This document shows, piece after piece, positions 50,388-58,951 of a stretch of 64,000 bases of DNA. The notes beneath the pieces are model-generated. The model ran no database searches. It saw only the letters and a program-made list of their open reading frames with translations, and was not told the origin of the DNA. The translations under genes and the position numbers were made by a program. The stretch's first letter is position 1, and every line of letters starts with the position of its first letter. Origin of the DNA: a virus; the IMG/VR virus record IMGVR_UViG_3300031368_000001, positions 44,286-108,285 of that record. One strand, given 5' to 3'.

Positions 50388-51836
50388 TTAATATTCTTCT
50401 AATCCAGCAAAAATTTCACGTTTTTTTCCAGTTGTTTGATATTCAATACTACTTTCAGCTGTTGACTGTAAAGCATCATTAGCGAGAGCGGTTGAAAATA
50501 AAAAGTCATCTTCAGCGCCTTCTTCTCCTGGTTTATGAACTGTCAGCAATTTTCCTTTTACTTCCTGTTCTGCATCAAGAAATTGTCTAATAAAATTTCT
50601 GGCTTCCGGACTCTCGTCATCAAAGTACTGAAATCTGGAAGGCACTGCTGTTATCTCTGTATGAAGATTTGTAAAAATCTTATCTTTGTAAGGTGCAGAC
50701 ATAAATTTATGGTGAACCACATCATCTCCAAATTCTGCTGCTAATCTTGTTGTTAAAGGATCTCCAGAACCAGTTGACTCAGAGAAAATTGTTTGAATAT
50801 TAGGATATTCATTTAAAAATGGAATTATATATTGAAACTGATAATCCCAATCGCCTTTAATCTCAAATAAATCTACAACAGCCGCAAGTTCTTGTTTACC
50901 TTCAAGTACAGTTATCGTAGTTGCAGAAGTAACTTTACCCCAATCGACTCCAGCTACAAGTCGTCCACCATCAGAATTTCGCTTACCTGATCCTAGTTTT
51001 AGAAACTGAGCAAAGTCAATGAAATGTCCTTCTGCAATTAACCATTCAAGCAAATAATTCATCCTGAAGAATGGATTCTTTACTCCACCAGGCAGGCGAT
51101 CAATCTCTGCGTCTATATACGAAGCATAATCTTTCGAGTAGGGGATGACCCCAGTATAAGGAATTTCTTGATGGAGATGAGGGAATTTACGTTTATTGTA
51201 ATCAATAGCAGTAAGGAAGGGACATTTCTTCCGTCCGGGTGTTCCGGTAAGGCTCAGAAGCCCATCAACGTGTGCAATCATTGGACTTAGTATCTTGTAG
51301 AGAGAGAAAGGACTCAGCAGACTTGCTTCGTCCACCAAAAGTATTTCAGCGCCTGGTCCTTCGTTAGCTGCTGTTTCAGAACCGCTAAAAGCAGTAGATG
51401 TCGAACCATTTGACAGTTCAAATTGAACTGAGTTTGAGGCGATTACCTGTAAATCTAACGAGTTAAGAATATCGGTAAATTTTTTTTGTCTAGCTTGTCT
51501 TCGCAGTCGAATAAATGGAATTTTAGCTATACTTTCTTTCGGACCAGCAAAGGCTATATTTATCCCGTCTCTAAAAAGTTTTAGGCGTGGAAATTCTTTT
51601 GCCAGATAGGTCTTAGCAAGCTCAGGCAAAAGTGTCATTAGCGAAAGCATTGTGGCTTTAAGCATCTCGCTCTTCCCACTTTTTCTCGACCAAAGCGTTG
51701 ACCATTGTCCGGGCTCATGTAACACAACAGCTTTAACTATCTGGCCAGCCCGTTTTCGTTGATATGGTCTGTACTTAAAACCATTAATTTTTTCGCCAAA
51801 ATTTAAAATTTTGTTTACAAGGTTATTGATTCTCAT
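50388..51836 (-). CDS. terL: terminase large subunit
   Basis: 482 residues. Walker A-like SRKSGKSE, Walker B EILLVDEASLL, motif III LSLTGTPG, and the RNase H-like nuclease start VAGVDWGKVTSATT with later Asp/Glu (SESTGSGDP, EEGAEDDFLFSTALA). This motor pumps DNA through the portal. Paired with the small subunit just upstream. Confidence 0.92.
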   Translation of the reverse strand: MRINNLVNKILNFGEKINGFKYRPYQRKRAGQIVKAVVLHEPGQWSTLWSRKSGKSEMLKATMLSLMTLLPELAKTYLAKEFPRLKLFRDGINIAFAGPKESIAKIPFIRLRRQARQKKFTDILNSLDLQVIASNSVQFELSNGSTSTAFSGSETAANEGPGAEILLVDEASLLSPFSLYKILSPMIAHVDGLLSLTGTPGRKKCPFLTAIDYNKRKFPHLHQEIPYTGVIPYSKDYASYIDAEIDRLPGGVKNPFFRMNYLLEWLIAEGHFIDFAQFLKLGSGKRNSDGGRLVAGVDWGKVTSATTITVLEGKQELAAVVDLFEIKGDWDYQFQYIIPFLNEYPNIQTIFSESTGSGDPLTTRLAAEFGDDVVHHKFMSAPYKDKIFTNLHTEITAVPSRFQYFDDESPEARNFIRQFLDAEQEVKGKLLTVHKPGEEGAEDDFLFSTALANDALQSTAESSIEYQTTGKKREIFAGLEEY

Positions 51837-51853
51837 TGTTAGCTATAATTTTT

Positions 51854-52255
51854 TCAGATTCGTTTTTTTTCAGACTCATCTTCTTCGAGTTCATCTTTGT
51901 CTTCTCCATCTCCCATAATTTTGAGCAGCTCACTCTCCGGATCAGTTTTTTCTTTTTCTAGACTTTCAAGATGGGTTGTAGCACGTTCAAAAACATTCAT
52001 TGCATCTTTCATAGATGTAAAACCTTTTCCTTTTAAGTATTCAAGAGCATTTTTAGCTATGTCCTTCCAGACCATTTCTTGTTCTTTGAAATCTTTATAA
52101 TCCGAAATTTTTTTCCAACCAAACTTCTTTACCCATTCATAAATCGTATTTATACGCTGGATACTGAGCTGTTTCGCAATTTTCGGAGCAGTTATTCCGC
52201 GTTCAAACAAAACTTTTGCTTGTTGAATCAAAGATTCAGAATATTTTTTTGTCAT
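51854..52255 (-). CDS. terS: terminase small subunit-like DNA-binding protein
   Basis: 133 residues. FERGITAPKIAKQLSIQRINTIYEWVKKFGW is a helix-turn-helix as in Mu gp27/DUF1804-type small terminases; the C-terminus is acidic (GEDKDELEEDESEKKR). It precedes terL by 17 bases and recognises the packaging start. Confidence 0.76.
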   Translation of the reverse strand: MTKKYSESLIQQAKVLFERGITAPKIAKQLSIQRINTIYEWVKKFGWKKISDYKDFKEQEMVWKDIAKNALEYLKGKGFTSMKDAMNVFERATTHLESLEKEKTDPESELLKIMGDGEDKDELEEDESEKKRI

Positions 52256-52692
52256 GTTTTTAGTTTTTTTACTATAGTGACTTTTTTTTAAATAACTGAG
52301 TTGAAAGAAAAAGGCAAGAAATAAGTTATAGGGGGGTAGTTAAGAGAAGTAGTTAAGATAAAAATGGATAGTTTTGATTGAGGTAATAATTAAGATGGAT
52401 GAACGAGACGGAGTGAGCAAAATGGGTGATTGAGGTAGATGAACGAAATAAATGAGCGAGGTAGATGAGCAAGGTAGATGAGTGTATATAGCAATTGAAC
52501 TGGCAGACGTGACATCCAGTCTTGTCGAAAGGAGTCTAACCCAAGCCAAACATTTTTACAGCACAAACCTGAATCAGCCCGCATTGCTACCAACGAGATA
52601 AAAATGATTGTGCCTAACCTCTAGGGAGAGGGTGAAGTGGAAAATTATTATAAAGAATTTAATTTATTAGTATATTTTTGAGCATTGTTTTA
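52256..52692. other. gene-poor region upstream of terminase
   Basis: 437 bases without a convincing gene. The left part has direct words GGTAGATGA (52434, 52460, 52472) and GATGAACGA in a purine-rich stretch (52381-52485); the right part is of more balanced composition. Short minus frames across it are low-complexity translations of the repeats. Position just before terS makes a packaging-initiation site possible. Confidence 0.4.
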
Positions 52693-52917
52693 TTATATTT
52701 CAATAAGCTCAAGTTCAACAATCTTTTTATCATGATTCCATTTTAATTCATCCAAATACTTTTGTGCTAGTCCTTTATCCTTAAAGGCCGGATGAAAAGT
52801 CTCCATTCCAATTCCTTCCACTACGGAGTGAAGATATTGACATATGCTAAGTTCACTACGATAATCTCCATGTCCAGAATTTTCATTTTTGAGCGTCGCT
52901 ATTGCATAAATTTTCAT
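52693..52917 (-). CDS. hypothetical protein, 74 aa
   Basis: MKIYAIATLKNENSGHGDYRSELSICQYLHSVVEG...; start at 52917 with AAAGGA upstream. The KIYAIATLKNE...SGHGDYRSE and C-terminal beta-alpha parts recall the cassette 1 protein at 2916 (ET.GAH.S). No function recognised. Confidence 0.55.
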   Translation of the reverse strand: MKIYAIATLKNENSGHGDYRSELSICQYLHSVVEGIGMETFHPAFKDKGLAQKYLDELKWNHDKKIVELELIEI

Positions 52918-53084
52918 ATCGTTGTATCCTTTTTTCTTAATGGAGAGCACCTAGTTTTTTTAATGATAGGCTCTTCACCATCTCATCTGGTCCCTGACAC
53001 CTAAACCTTGTAATGTCGTGTCAGAACGTATTCAAGGTTTGAATCGACCAAGCAAAAATTAAGCGCTCTCCAGAATATTTTAAG

Positions 53085-53158
53085 TCCGGGTGGCTGGATT
53101 TGAACCAGCGACTTTCTGCTCCCAAAGCAGGCGCTCAACCAGACTGAGCTACACCCAG
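53085..53158 (-). tRNA. tRNA-Pro (anticodon TGG)
   Basis: 74 bases. Acceptor CTGGGTG/CACCCGG, D-arm GCTC..GAGC, anticodon loop TTTGGGA (TGG), T-arm GCTGG-TTCAAAT-CCAGC. One C-A mismatch in the anticodon stem. The 3' CCA is not encoded. A single tRNA in this window; phages use such tRNAs to support codons that are scarce in the host. Confidence 0.92.
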
Positions 53159-53161
53159 ATA

Positions 53162-53329
53162 TTATCGTTTTCTTTTCTGAGTTTTGAAATTTGTATGGTC
53201 TAATGGTGTTCTATCAACCAAATCGTCTAGTAGATCTATTATCGTTTGTAACTGACGCCCAATGATAATAGTTAGTACACCTATATAAACTGCACACAGA
53301 ATAATTATGAAAAAAATCTGATTACTCAT
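53162..53329 (-). CDS. 55-residue membrane protein
   Basis: MSNQIFFIIILCAVYIGVLTIIIGRQLQT...; one N-terminal membrane helix, polar tail. ATGA overlap with the gene upstream supports translation. Confidence 0.5.
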   Translation of the reverse strand: MSNQIFFIIILCAVYIGVLTIIIGRQLQTIIDLLDDLVDRTPLDHTNFKTQKRKR

Positions 53330-53655
53330 TTCTTCTTCCTCTTCTTCAACCGCTTCTTTTCCAACTTAGTTTTTCCGACCCAGGCTTTCAAGGTACTCTT
53401 CTTTTCCAAAGATCTAAATGCAGTCTTATCAATCCCATACTTCTTAAATAACTTTTCTCTAAAATCATCAGCATTGTAATCTAAAGTAAAACAAACTCCA
53501 CGAAATGTGTTAATATCAATTTCATCGCTTAAGAACCATCGCAGAGCACTCTTCCGAATTCTGCTGCTTGGTGAAGACAAATCCTTTATTGCTCTTTTTA
53601 GTACTGCTGTCCAAGTCCATTTATAAAATTCATGATACAAGTAGTATTGACCCAA
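53326..53655 (-). CDS. conserved phage protein, 109 aa
   Basis: WTAVLKRAIKDLSSPSSRIRKSALRWFLSDE, then CFTLDYNADDFREKLFKKYG, and a Lys-rich tail. The RKSALRWFLS...F..vC..ldlD...vR pattern is seen in phage proteins annotated only as hypothetical. Possibly nucleic-acid binding. Confidence 0.58.
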   Translation of the reverse strand: MGQYYLYHEFYKWTWTAVLKRAIKDLSSPSSRIRKSALRWFLSDEIDINTFRGVCFTLDYNADDFREKLFKKYGIDKTAFRSLEKKSTLKAWVGKTKLEKKRLKKRKKK

Positions 53656-53716
53656 GAAAAGTTATAGCTAGCATTCATATAACTTTTTTTCACTCAAGTC
53701 AAATTCTGACAGTTAT

Positions 53717-53932
53717 TTAAATGGTCGGCATTATATCATTTAATTTTTTTGAGTATTCAAGCTCTGTAATTTTAAAGTGCATTCGGAATTTTTTTCGCCC
53801 ATATGTAACTACCACTCGAGCATATGGTGGTTTTAAAAACTCCACATATCCTGATCGAGAAAGATTTGATGCTGTACCAAGTATTGCTGGAAATGTAACC
53901 CAATCACCTTCTTTTATATTTACGTTATTTAT
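53717..53932 (-). CDS. hypothetical protein without ATG start (ATA?)
   Basis: A 71-codon frame, NVNIKEGDWVTFPAILGTASNLSRSGYVEFLKPPYARV..., is bounded by stops and lacks ATG/GTG/TTG near its start. It begins right after the preceding gene's TAA; an ATA at 53932 stands six bases from a GGAG. The amino-acid pattern looks coding. Either a rare AUA start or a sequence error. Confidence 0.45.
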   Translation of the reverse strand: MNNVNIKEGDWVTFPAILGTASNLSRSGYVEFLKPPYARVVVTYGRKKFRMHFKITELEYSKKLNDIMPTI

Positions 53933-54250
53933 TTATTTCTCCTTCAAACTTTCCTTGAGTTTCTCCCCGTAATCTACTTTTTGTTTAGCTCGATCTTTTA
54001 TCTCTTGCGGAATTTCCCATTCTAAGTTGTTTTTTTCTGGAATTACTTCTAGTATTTTTCTTAAAGTCTTTTTCTCAATTCCGAGAAACTTGCAGAAGTC
54101 TATAAAACTTATGCTTTCTCCTTTGATGGTGGAAATAATATCATACCAGCCGGAAAAAGAAAGTTCCTCTTTAGATTTATTATAAGATACTCTTATCCCA
54201 GAACTAGAATCTATAAAAAAGCTTAGCCGTTGCTTAGTCTCGATTATCAT
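53933..54250 (-). CDS. hypothetical protein, 105 aa
   Basis: MIIETKQRLSFFIDSSSGIRVSYNKSK...; the region EELSFSGWYDIISTIKGESISFIDFCKFLGI looks like a small HTH-like regulator. The start at 54250 is preferred over 54316, because the longer N-terminus would run far into the upstream gene. Confidence 0.52.
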   Translation of the reverse strand: MIIETKQRLSFFIDSSSGIRVSYNKSKEELSFSGWYDIISTIKGESISFIDFCKFLGIEKKTLRKILEVIPEKNNLEWEIPQEIKDRAKQKVDYGEKLKESLKEK

Positions 54251-54449
54251 CGTATTTTTTTGCGCGAAGCGTTTTTCGTATTTTTCTTTTAATAACCCTA
54301 AATTCGTCTGCATCAATCCAAAGATTCAAAGTTTTTCCAATAAAAGCTCTAACATCTTTTCTTTTTGATTTACAAAGAATCTCAATATATTCAGTTGTCA
54401 GAGCTTCAATCCAATTACTTTTGGTTAGACCAAGTACTTTGACTTTCAT
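54234..54449 (-). CDS. small basic hypothetical protein
   Basis: 71 residues from 54449 (MKVKVLGLTKSNWIEALTTEYIEILCKSKRKDVRAF...), basic tail (KRKIRKTLRAKKYDD). Longer starts include a repeated RNNKK word. Overlaps the neighbours at both ends. Confidence 0.5.
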   Translation of the reverse strand: MKVKVLGLTKSNWIEALTTEYIEILCKSKRKDVRAFIGKTLNLWIDADEFRVIKRKIRKTLRAKKYDDNRD

Positions 54450-54498
54450 TATTCTTCGACTTGTTTTTTTGTTATTCCTCGATCTTACTTTTTTTTTG

Positions 54499-54687
54499 TT
54501 ATTCCTCAGCTCCACCTTTCATAACATCCTCAATATAAAAGATCGAGAGGGTAATGTTTTCTTCACATTCACTTTGTGTAGTAAACTTTACTTTAATATC
54601 AGGATGATCTGAAAACCATTCATTAACCATCTCTTCAAAAGTCTTTGTTCTATCTACATCAGCTGTAAAAAATATTTTGACATTCAT
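54499..54687 (-). CDS. small acidic hypothetical protein
   Basis: 62 residues, MNVKIFFTADVDRTKTFEEMVNEWFSDHPDIKVKFTTQSECEENI...; a compact alpha/beta pattern often seen in phage small proteins. ATGA overlap with the next gene upstream. Confidence 0.55.
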   Translation of the reverse strand: MNVKIFFTADVDRTKTFEEMVNEWFSDHPDIKVKFTTQSECEENITLSIFYIEDVMKGGAEE

Positions 54688-54983
54688 TTTTCCTCCTTTT
54701 GCGGAAGCATATAATCTTTAATTTTTTGTGAAAGAAGAGGAGTAAGTTCATATCCATTCTTTTCAAGCCAGTGAAATCTTTCTATTACAACTTCGTTGAT
54801 CTTTAATTGTGAACGCCAGATCGGGATATCAGGACTCTTTTTCAGTAGAGCATTATTGATATCAACTTGCAAATTCCAGCTGGACTTATTTTGATAGCTG
54901 AAATAGAAAAGGATTCCGATTAGGATAAAGACAATAACAAAAAGGATTCTTTGTTCTGAAATTATATTATATTTTCTCTCCAT
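54684..54983 (-). CDS. single-pass membrane protein
   Basis: 99 residues from 54983 (MERKYNIISEQRILFVIVFILIGILFYFSY...), N-in/C-out type helix followed by a soluble C-terminal part. Overlaps the HNH gene by 22 bases. Confidence 0.5.
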   Translation of the reverse strand: MERKYNIISEQRILFVIVFILIGILFYFSYQNKSSWNLQVDINNALLKKSPDIPIWRSQLKINEVVIERFHWLEKNGYELTPLLSQKIKDYMLPQKEEK

Positions 54984-55315
54984 AATTCTTCTTCCTTTAT
55001 AATATGCTTCCCCGCATGACACTTCTCACACAAAACCTCACTGTTACTAACATCCCATAATTCTCTACACTTCCTGGCATCTTTCAAAGTTAATATTTTT
55101 TTTTCATCAATTATTTTACTCAATGATTTTTTATGATGAACCTGAATTAACTTTCTTCTCCCGCAGCTCTGACATTTACCTCGATCTCTTTCCAGTATTT
55201 TTACCGCCCATTCTACATACTCCCTGGAGAGGCGAATTTTGCCTGCTATACTCCTGGTTTTATTCAGAGTGTGTGAATCAAGAATTCGGATTCCGTGTTT
55301 ATTGAAAACGAGCAT
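54962..55315 (-). CDS. HNH endonuclease
   Basis: 117 residues. CQSCGRRKLIQVHHKKSLS and NSEVLCEKCHAGKH give the zinc-binding CxxC pairs and the catalytic HH...N...H of the HNH fold. Free-standing HNH near packaging genes may assist DNA cleavage or be a homing relic. Confidence 0.85.
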   Translation of the reverse strand: MLVFNKHGIRILDSHTLNKTRSIAGKIRLSREYVEWAVKILERDRGKCQSCGRRKLIQVHHKKSLSKIIDEKKILTLKDARKCRELWDVSNSEVLCEKCHAGKHIIKEEELWRENII

Positions 55316-55317
55316 GT

Positions 55318-55785
55318 TTAATAAAATATTATTCTCAATAGATCTTTAGCTGTCATATTTCGTTCTTTAGGATCAGTAATTTTGTATCTATTATTCAAAA
55401 ACATTGTCATGTCATTAATGTAGATACGCTCAAGATCTTTATCAGTTTCAAGGGCATCGTGTATTACTTTTCGGGCATTCGTGATATCCTGTTTTTCTAC
55501 AGAGTTTTTCAGATTAGAAAATCTCATTTTAGAAACTGTCTGATTTATGATTTTCTGTGCTGTTTCTACTGCTTTTAATACCGATTCCTTTCCGTGCTTG
55601 AACCCATGCTCAAAAGCTGTTTTGTAATGAAATTCAATAACGGCTAGTTTCTTTTCTTCTGTGCTAAAAGGTTCAGCTGGTTCTTCACCTGCTATCAATA
55701 CTCCTTTTACATAATTCCAGTGTTCATCACATAATTTTTTAACTTCTGCTTTTAAAGTTTCTGGGTCTTTAGTTTTCTCTTCCAT
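55318..55785 (-). CDS. hypothetical helical protein, 155 aa
   Basis: MEEKTKDPETLKAEVKKLCDEHWNYV...; FHYKTAFEHGFKHGKESVLKAVETAQK is a long helix. Acidic, mostly alpha. No family recognised. Confidence 0.55.
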   Translation of the reverse strand: MEEKTKDPETLKAEVKKLCDEHWNYVKGVLIAGEEPAEPFSTEEKKLAVIEFHYKTAFEHGFKHGKESVLKAVETAQKIINQTVSKMRFSNLKNSVEKQDITNARKVIHDALETDKDLERIYINDMTMFLNNRYKITDPKERNMTAKDLLRIIFY

Positions 55786-55802
55786 ACTAATTCTCCCCTT
55801 CT

Positions 55803-56036
55803 TTATCCTACTACAAATCTATTTCGTCTTAGCATATCTTCATTTTGTTCATCCGTAAACTTATCCCATCCTACCTTATTACGTATTTCCTCAGCTTCAA
55901 TAGGGTCTGCTGATTCAACATAATTCGCTAAGGCTTCACGGTAATCTTCTTCTGTTTCTTCTGAATCAAGCTTTCTGAATTTGTGAACTCTTGCAGCCAT
56001 TTTTAGGCTCTTCATATCTGAAAAATTCATAGGCAT
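55803..56036 (-). CDS. hypothetical protein, 77 aa
   Basis: KLDSEETEEDYREALANYVESADPIEAEEIRNKVGWDKF...; the D/E-rich helical pattern (xxYREALAxHVxxxDxVEAxEIRxGxxWDxF) recurs in phage small proteins. Coupled by a short gap to neighbours. Confidence 0.58.
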   Translation of the reverse strand: MPMNFSDMKSLKMAARVHKFRKLDSEETEEDYREALANYVESADPIEAEEIRNKVGWDKFTDEQNEDMLRRNRFVVG

Positions 56037-56039
56037 AAT

Positions 56040-56237
56040 TTAATTTTCCTTTTTAAATATTGTCTCAACAAAATTTAATTGTGATAACAACTCTTTGCGA
56101 AGCTCATGCATTTTATCGTATTCTGCTGTAGGGTAATCACTAAGTCCTACTTGACCATAAACAAGTGAGTTATACTTCACGTAGGCCTCAACAAATTCAA
56201 TCAGAACTTCTCCTAATGTCATGTCTTTAGGTTTCAT
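56040..56237 (-). CDS. hypothetical protein, 65 aa
   Basis: MKPKDMTLGEVLIEFVEAYVKYNSLVYGQVGLSDYPTAEYDKM...; helical, one gene in a tightly packed minus operon. No family recognised. Confidence 0.52.
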   Translation of the reverse strand: MKPKDMTLGEVLIEFVEAYVKYNSLVYGQVGLSDYPTAEYDKMHELRKELLSQLNFVETIFKKEN

Positions 56238-56238
56238 C

Positions 56239-56427
56239 TCAAAATCCTTTCTTTAACAAAATCATTCGCCATCCAAACAATAATGGTATGTGTTTCTTAT
56301 AACCATAACGCTCAGAAAAAAATAATGGTGTTTGTCCAAAGGCTAGTTCATAATTTTTTTTAATTCGGATCCAGATCAATTTCTGGCTTATGAACCCATA
56401 GAGTAGTTTCCAGTTAAAATCTTTCAT
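56239..56427 (-). CDS. hypothetical aromatic-rich protein
   Basis: 62 residues, MKDFNWKLLYGFISQKLIWIRIKKNYELAFGQTPLFFSERYGYKK...; amphipathic, moderately hydrophobic. No function recognised. Confidence 0.48.
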   Translation of the reverse strand: MKDFNWKLLYGFISQKLIWIRIKKNYELAFGQTPLFFSERYGYKKHIPLLFGWRMILLKKGF

Positions 56428-56435
56428 AGAGTTTT

Positions 56436-56687
56436 CTAGTATCCTTTTGATATTCTCTGATCACCTCTCCATTCATTTTCGGGTAGCATTTCGCCTATCG
56501 AACCTCGTCGATTATATAACTGAGTAGGTGTTGGCAATCCATGTAGGTAGTTTTCTCTGGTACAAAATTCATAAGCCTTCTCGTATCCCTTATCCCAGAC
56601 CTCAGTGCATTTTTTATGCCAGGTGGAATTGAATCCTGTTCTCTGCCAAGGCCAAATTGTTTTTTTACATGCAAAACATTTATTCAT
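56436..56687 (-). CDS. small zinc-finger-like protein
   Basis: 83 residues. CFACKKTIWPWQRTGFNSTWHKKCTEVW gives CxxC...HxxxC. Such treble-clef proteins are often nucleic-acid binders. The ATG follows GAGAAAAATAG; the UvrD-type helicase lies upstream. Confidence 0.58.
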   Translation of the reverse strand: MNKCFACKKTIWPWQRTGFNSTWHKKCTEVWDKGYEKAYEFCTRENYLHGLPTPTQLYNRRGSIGEMLPENEWRGDQRISKGY

Positions 56688-56723
56688 AGCTATTTTTCTC
56701 CTCTATCTTATCAAATATTTCCT

Positions 56724-58268
56724 CTACATCCCCCATACCTGTCCTTTTATTCCATAACTATTAAGCAATCCTACACTTTCCTTGGCTCTAGTAATTCCTA
56801 CATAAGCTACCCTGACTTCATCGTAAAATTGTTCTACATTGTTAATACAGCTTCGTAGACATTCCGGTGAGGTTCCCATATCCAACCAGACGTGATCCGC
56901 TTCTCCTCCCTTAACCGAGTGAAAAGTACCTAAAATTACCTTTGGCTCTTCCATCACATCTTCACAGTTCTTTAGCATTTCTCCACTCTGACCAACTAAC
57001 TTAAAAACTTCCTCCAGGGTTTTTTCAAAAGTTAAAAATTCTTTCGTAAATATTCCAGATGATATTACTCCGAACATATCTATCTCTTTATCGAGCTTCA
57101 TATCTTCAACCTGAGTCTTCATTCCTCTTATAATATTTCCATCTGCAATCACGTTCCGAGTCATATGTATAAAATCATTGGAGTTTATTACCTCTCCTCT
57201 TCCTAATTTTACATAGTTCCTGGCTGCTCTCCATACCTTAGTATTTAAAGGATTATAGACCATATCTCTAGGTCTATAGGGATTGTGCCACATAACTCTA
57301 TTTCTCAACAGATAATGTCGCCAGCGGTTAAGATGATAATTACATCTCCCCAAAATCATATGAGTTCCATCTAAACTCAAATCTGGTTCTGTGCATCTTA
57401 TTACTGAGCCCTCTATCCTAGTTGGTTCATATGTTACATCTTCCCTATTTTTTATTTGACTGATTACCTCCATGGCATACTCATGAACTTTTTTAGGCAC
57501 CCTGTAGGATTTACCTAGAATCTTCATCCATGTATGATTTAAGTTTACAAAGGCTTCGGGTACTGCCCCCGCGAATCTCAGAATTGCCTGATCAGAATCA
57601 CCTACATAGACCGTTGAAACTGTATCTTTTCCCCACATTTCTAATAAATTTACAGATAATCTGGACATATCCTGTGCTTCATCTACCATAAGGATATCTA
57701 TATCTGGCCCAAGCTTTGATTCTAAAGTTTTTTCGAGCATTCCAGTAAAGTCTGTATAATCATTTTCTCTCATCCAGTTCTGCCAATCCGTGTACATACT
57801 TTTAAGACGTAGATCCGACCATTCTTTGAAAGGTACCATCTGATGTCTCAGCATTTGAATTTCAGCAAACCGGCGTTTATTCTGTTCTGGGGTATGTTTG
57901 TCGGTATCTTCCTTAAATTCATCCCTCTCAGTTATTTCTACATTGAGAGGCATTCTCCATTCAGGGTAAGCTTCATTGAATTCCTTGATCTTTTTGTCTG
58001 CTACCTTTTCTTTTTTTAGCTCAAGAAGATTAAAACATGTGGAGTGTATGGTACGAATATTTTTAGCAGCTTCTCTGGGCAGGCCCGTCTGTTTTTTTAC
58101 CCGGTCTCTCATTTCTTCGATTGCTGCATTGGTTAGAGATACGGCACCTATTCGTTCAGGATCATATCTTTTAGCGGCCTGCTCGATGAGTTTAAGAAGG
58201 TAGGTGGTCTTGCCTGTTCCGGGGGCACCTACGACTTTAGCTCTTTTGTGGGTTTTGTGATGGGTCAT
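56724..58268 (-). CDS. UvrD/Rep-type superfamily 1 helicase
   Basis: 514 residues. Walker A VVGAPGTGKTTYLLK, motif Ia AVSLTNAAI, Walker B MVDEAQDMS, motif III VGDSDQAILRFAGA, motif V LGTFHSVKGGEADHVWL, motif VI YVGITRAKESVGLLN. A 3'-5' translocase for replication or repair. It is the first gene downstream of the TSCPD gene and the end of the long cassette array. Confidence 0.9.
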   Translation of the reverse strand: MTHHKTHKRAKVVGAPGTGKTTYLLKLIEQAAKRYDPERIGAVSLTNAAIEEMRDRVKKQTGLPREAAKNIRTIHSTCFNLLELKKEKVADKKIKEFNEAYPEWRMPLNVEITERDEFKEDTDKHTPEQNKRRFAEIQMLRHQMVPFKEWSDLRLKSMYTDWQNWMRENDYTDFTGMLEKTLESKLGPDIDILMVDEAQDMSRLSVNLLEMWGKDTVSTVYVGDSDQAILRFAGAVPEAFVNLNHTWMKILGKSYRVPKKVHEYAMEVISQIKNREDVTYEPTRIEGSVIRCTEPDLSLDGTHMILGRCNYHLNRWRHYLLRNRVMWHNPYRPRDMVYNPLNTKVWRAARNYVKLGRGEVINSNDFIHMTRNVIADGNIIRGMKTQVEDMKLDKEIDMFGVISSGIFTKEFLTFEKTLEEVFKLVGQSGEMLKNCEDVMEEPKVILGTFHSVKGGEADHVWLDMGTSPECLRSCINNVEQFYDEVRVAYVGITRAKESVGLLNSYGIKGQVWGM

Positions 58269-58290
58269 AAGAATTAACTTTCAGTGTTTT

Positions 58291-58659
58291 CTAGTTCTTT
58301 AGGTTACTCTTTTCTTTTTTTTTACTGCTTCCTACTTCCTTAATATATTTTTCAAGCACTTGTGCAATAGCATCAGGGATAGACTTTACTAAGCCTTTTC
58401 CTACATAAAGAGGCTTATCATCCATAATATCTTTTAATTGTTTAATAATATCTTCAAGAGGGATACTATTCCTGAGAGCTAACGAGCAAAGTCTGCCTAT
58501 TGTTTCAGATTTTGCCATTAAACTCCCACCACTTTTTCCCATAAATGCAAATACTTCAAATGGTTTATCCTCTTTAAAAGTTACGTTTACATAAAGATTG
58601 CCATAGCCTGTCTTGATTTTAGTTGTTTTACTTGGCAATGTTTCTGGTCTATCTTCCAT
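58291..58659 (-). CDS. TSCPD-domain protein, last gene of array 2
   Basis: 122 residues. TGYGNLYVNVTFKEDKPFEVFAFMGKSGGSLMAKSETIGRLCSLALR is the TSCPD pattern, which usually caps class II ribonucleotide reductases. A free-standing copy may bind nucleotides or a reductase. It begins nine bases after the R' of the last attC and has no attC of its own. Confidence 0.76.
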   Translation of the reverse strand: MEDRPETLPSKTTKIKTGYGNLYVNVTFKEDKPFEVFAFMGKSGGSLMAKSETIGRLCSLALRNSIPLEDIIKQLKDIMDDKPLYVGKGLVKSIPDAIAQVLEKYIKEVGSSKKKEKSNLKN

Positions 58660-58667
58660 TACTTATC

Positions 58668-58737
58668 TCCTAACGCCGCTAATAACCTGCCCAAAATAGC
58701 AGTTTATTTTGGGTCAAAGTTCATTTGTTTGTTAGAT
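58668..58737 (-). mobile_element. attC site, array 2 no. 11
   Basis: In gene orientation: R'' ATCTAAC, TGAACTTTGACCC ... GGGCAGGTTATTAGCGGC, R' GTTAGGA. A strong imperfect stem. The upstream ORF ends inside it. Confidence 0.88.
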
Positions 58738-58892
58738 GGATGATTAAGAAGTTTTTCAGTGCTTTTCACTATCTGCTGAAAAAAATTAAGCAAAAATTCT
58801 AAATCCCTTTTGGTAAACTGGCCTTCTTTCATTGCCACCATGATTTGTCTACAAGCATTTTCTATAATTTCTGCACTTATCATATTGTCCAT
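58704..58892 (-). CDS. array 2 cassette protein, helical
   Basis: 62 residues, MDNMISAEIIENACRQIMVAMKEGQFTKRD...; ends HPSNKQMNFDPK within the attC. All-helical. Starts directly in the R' of the preceding cassette (GTTAGATGG), so no room remains for a normal leader. Confidence 0.66.
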   Translation of the reverse strand: MDNMISAEIIENACRQIMVAMKEGQFTKRDLEFLLNFFQQIVKSTEKLLNHPSNKQMNFDPK

Positions 58893-58951
58893 CTAACGCC
58901 TGAGATAACCCGCCTGCGATTAGCAGATCGGAGTTCAGAGACTGGTTATGC
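58891..58951 (-). mobile_element. attC site, array 2 no. 10
   Basis: R'' GCATAAC, CTGAACTCCGATC ... CAGGCGGGTTATCTCAGGC, R' GTTAGAT. The upstream gene's TAA is the R'' TAA. Confidence 0.9.

Noticed and set aside
52256-52300. GTCACTATAGTA upstream of terS, resembling a T7-type promoter core
   Set aside because: Only a partial match, single copy, and no phage RNA polymerase gene is visible.
52340-52593. Two overlapping minus ORFs rich in L, S, I and P
   Set aside because: Translations of the low-complexity repeat region; no ribosome site and no credible protein pattern.
52951-53080. Possible second tRNA next to tRNA-Pro (AAGGTTTGAATCGACC)
   Set aside because: A T-loop-like word is present, but no acceptor or anticodon arm can be formed.
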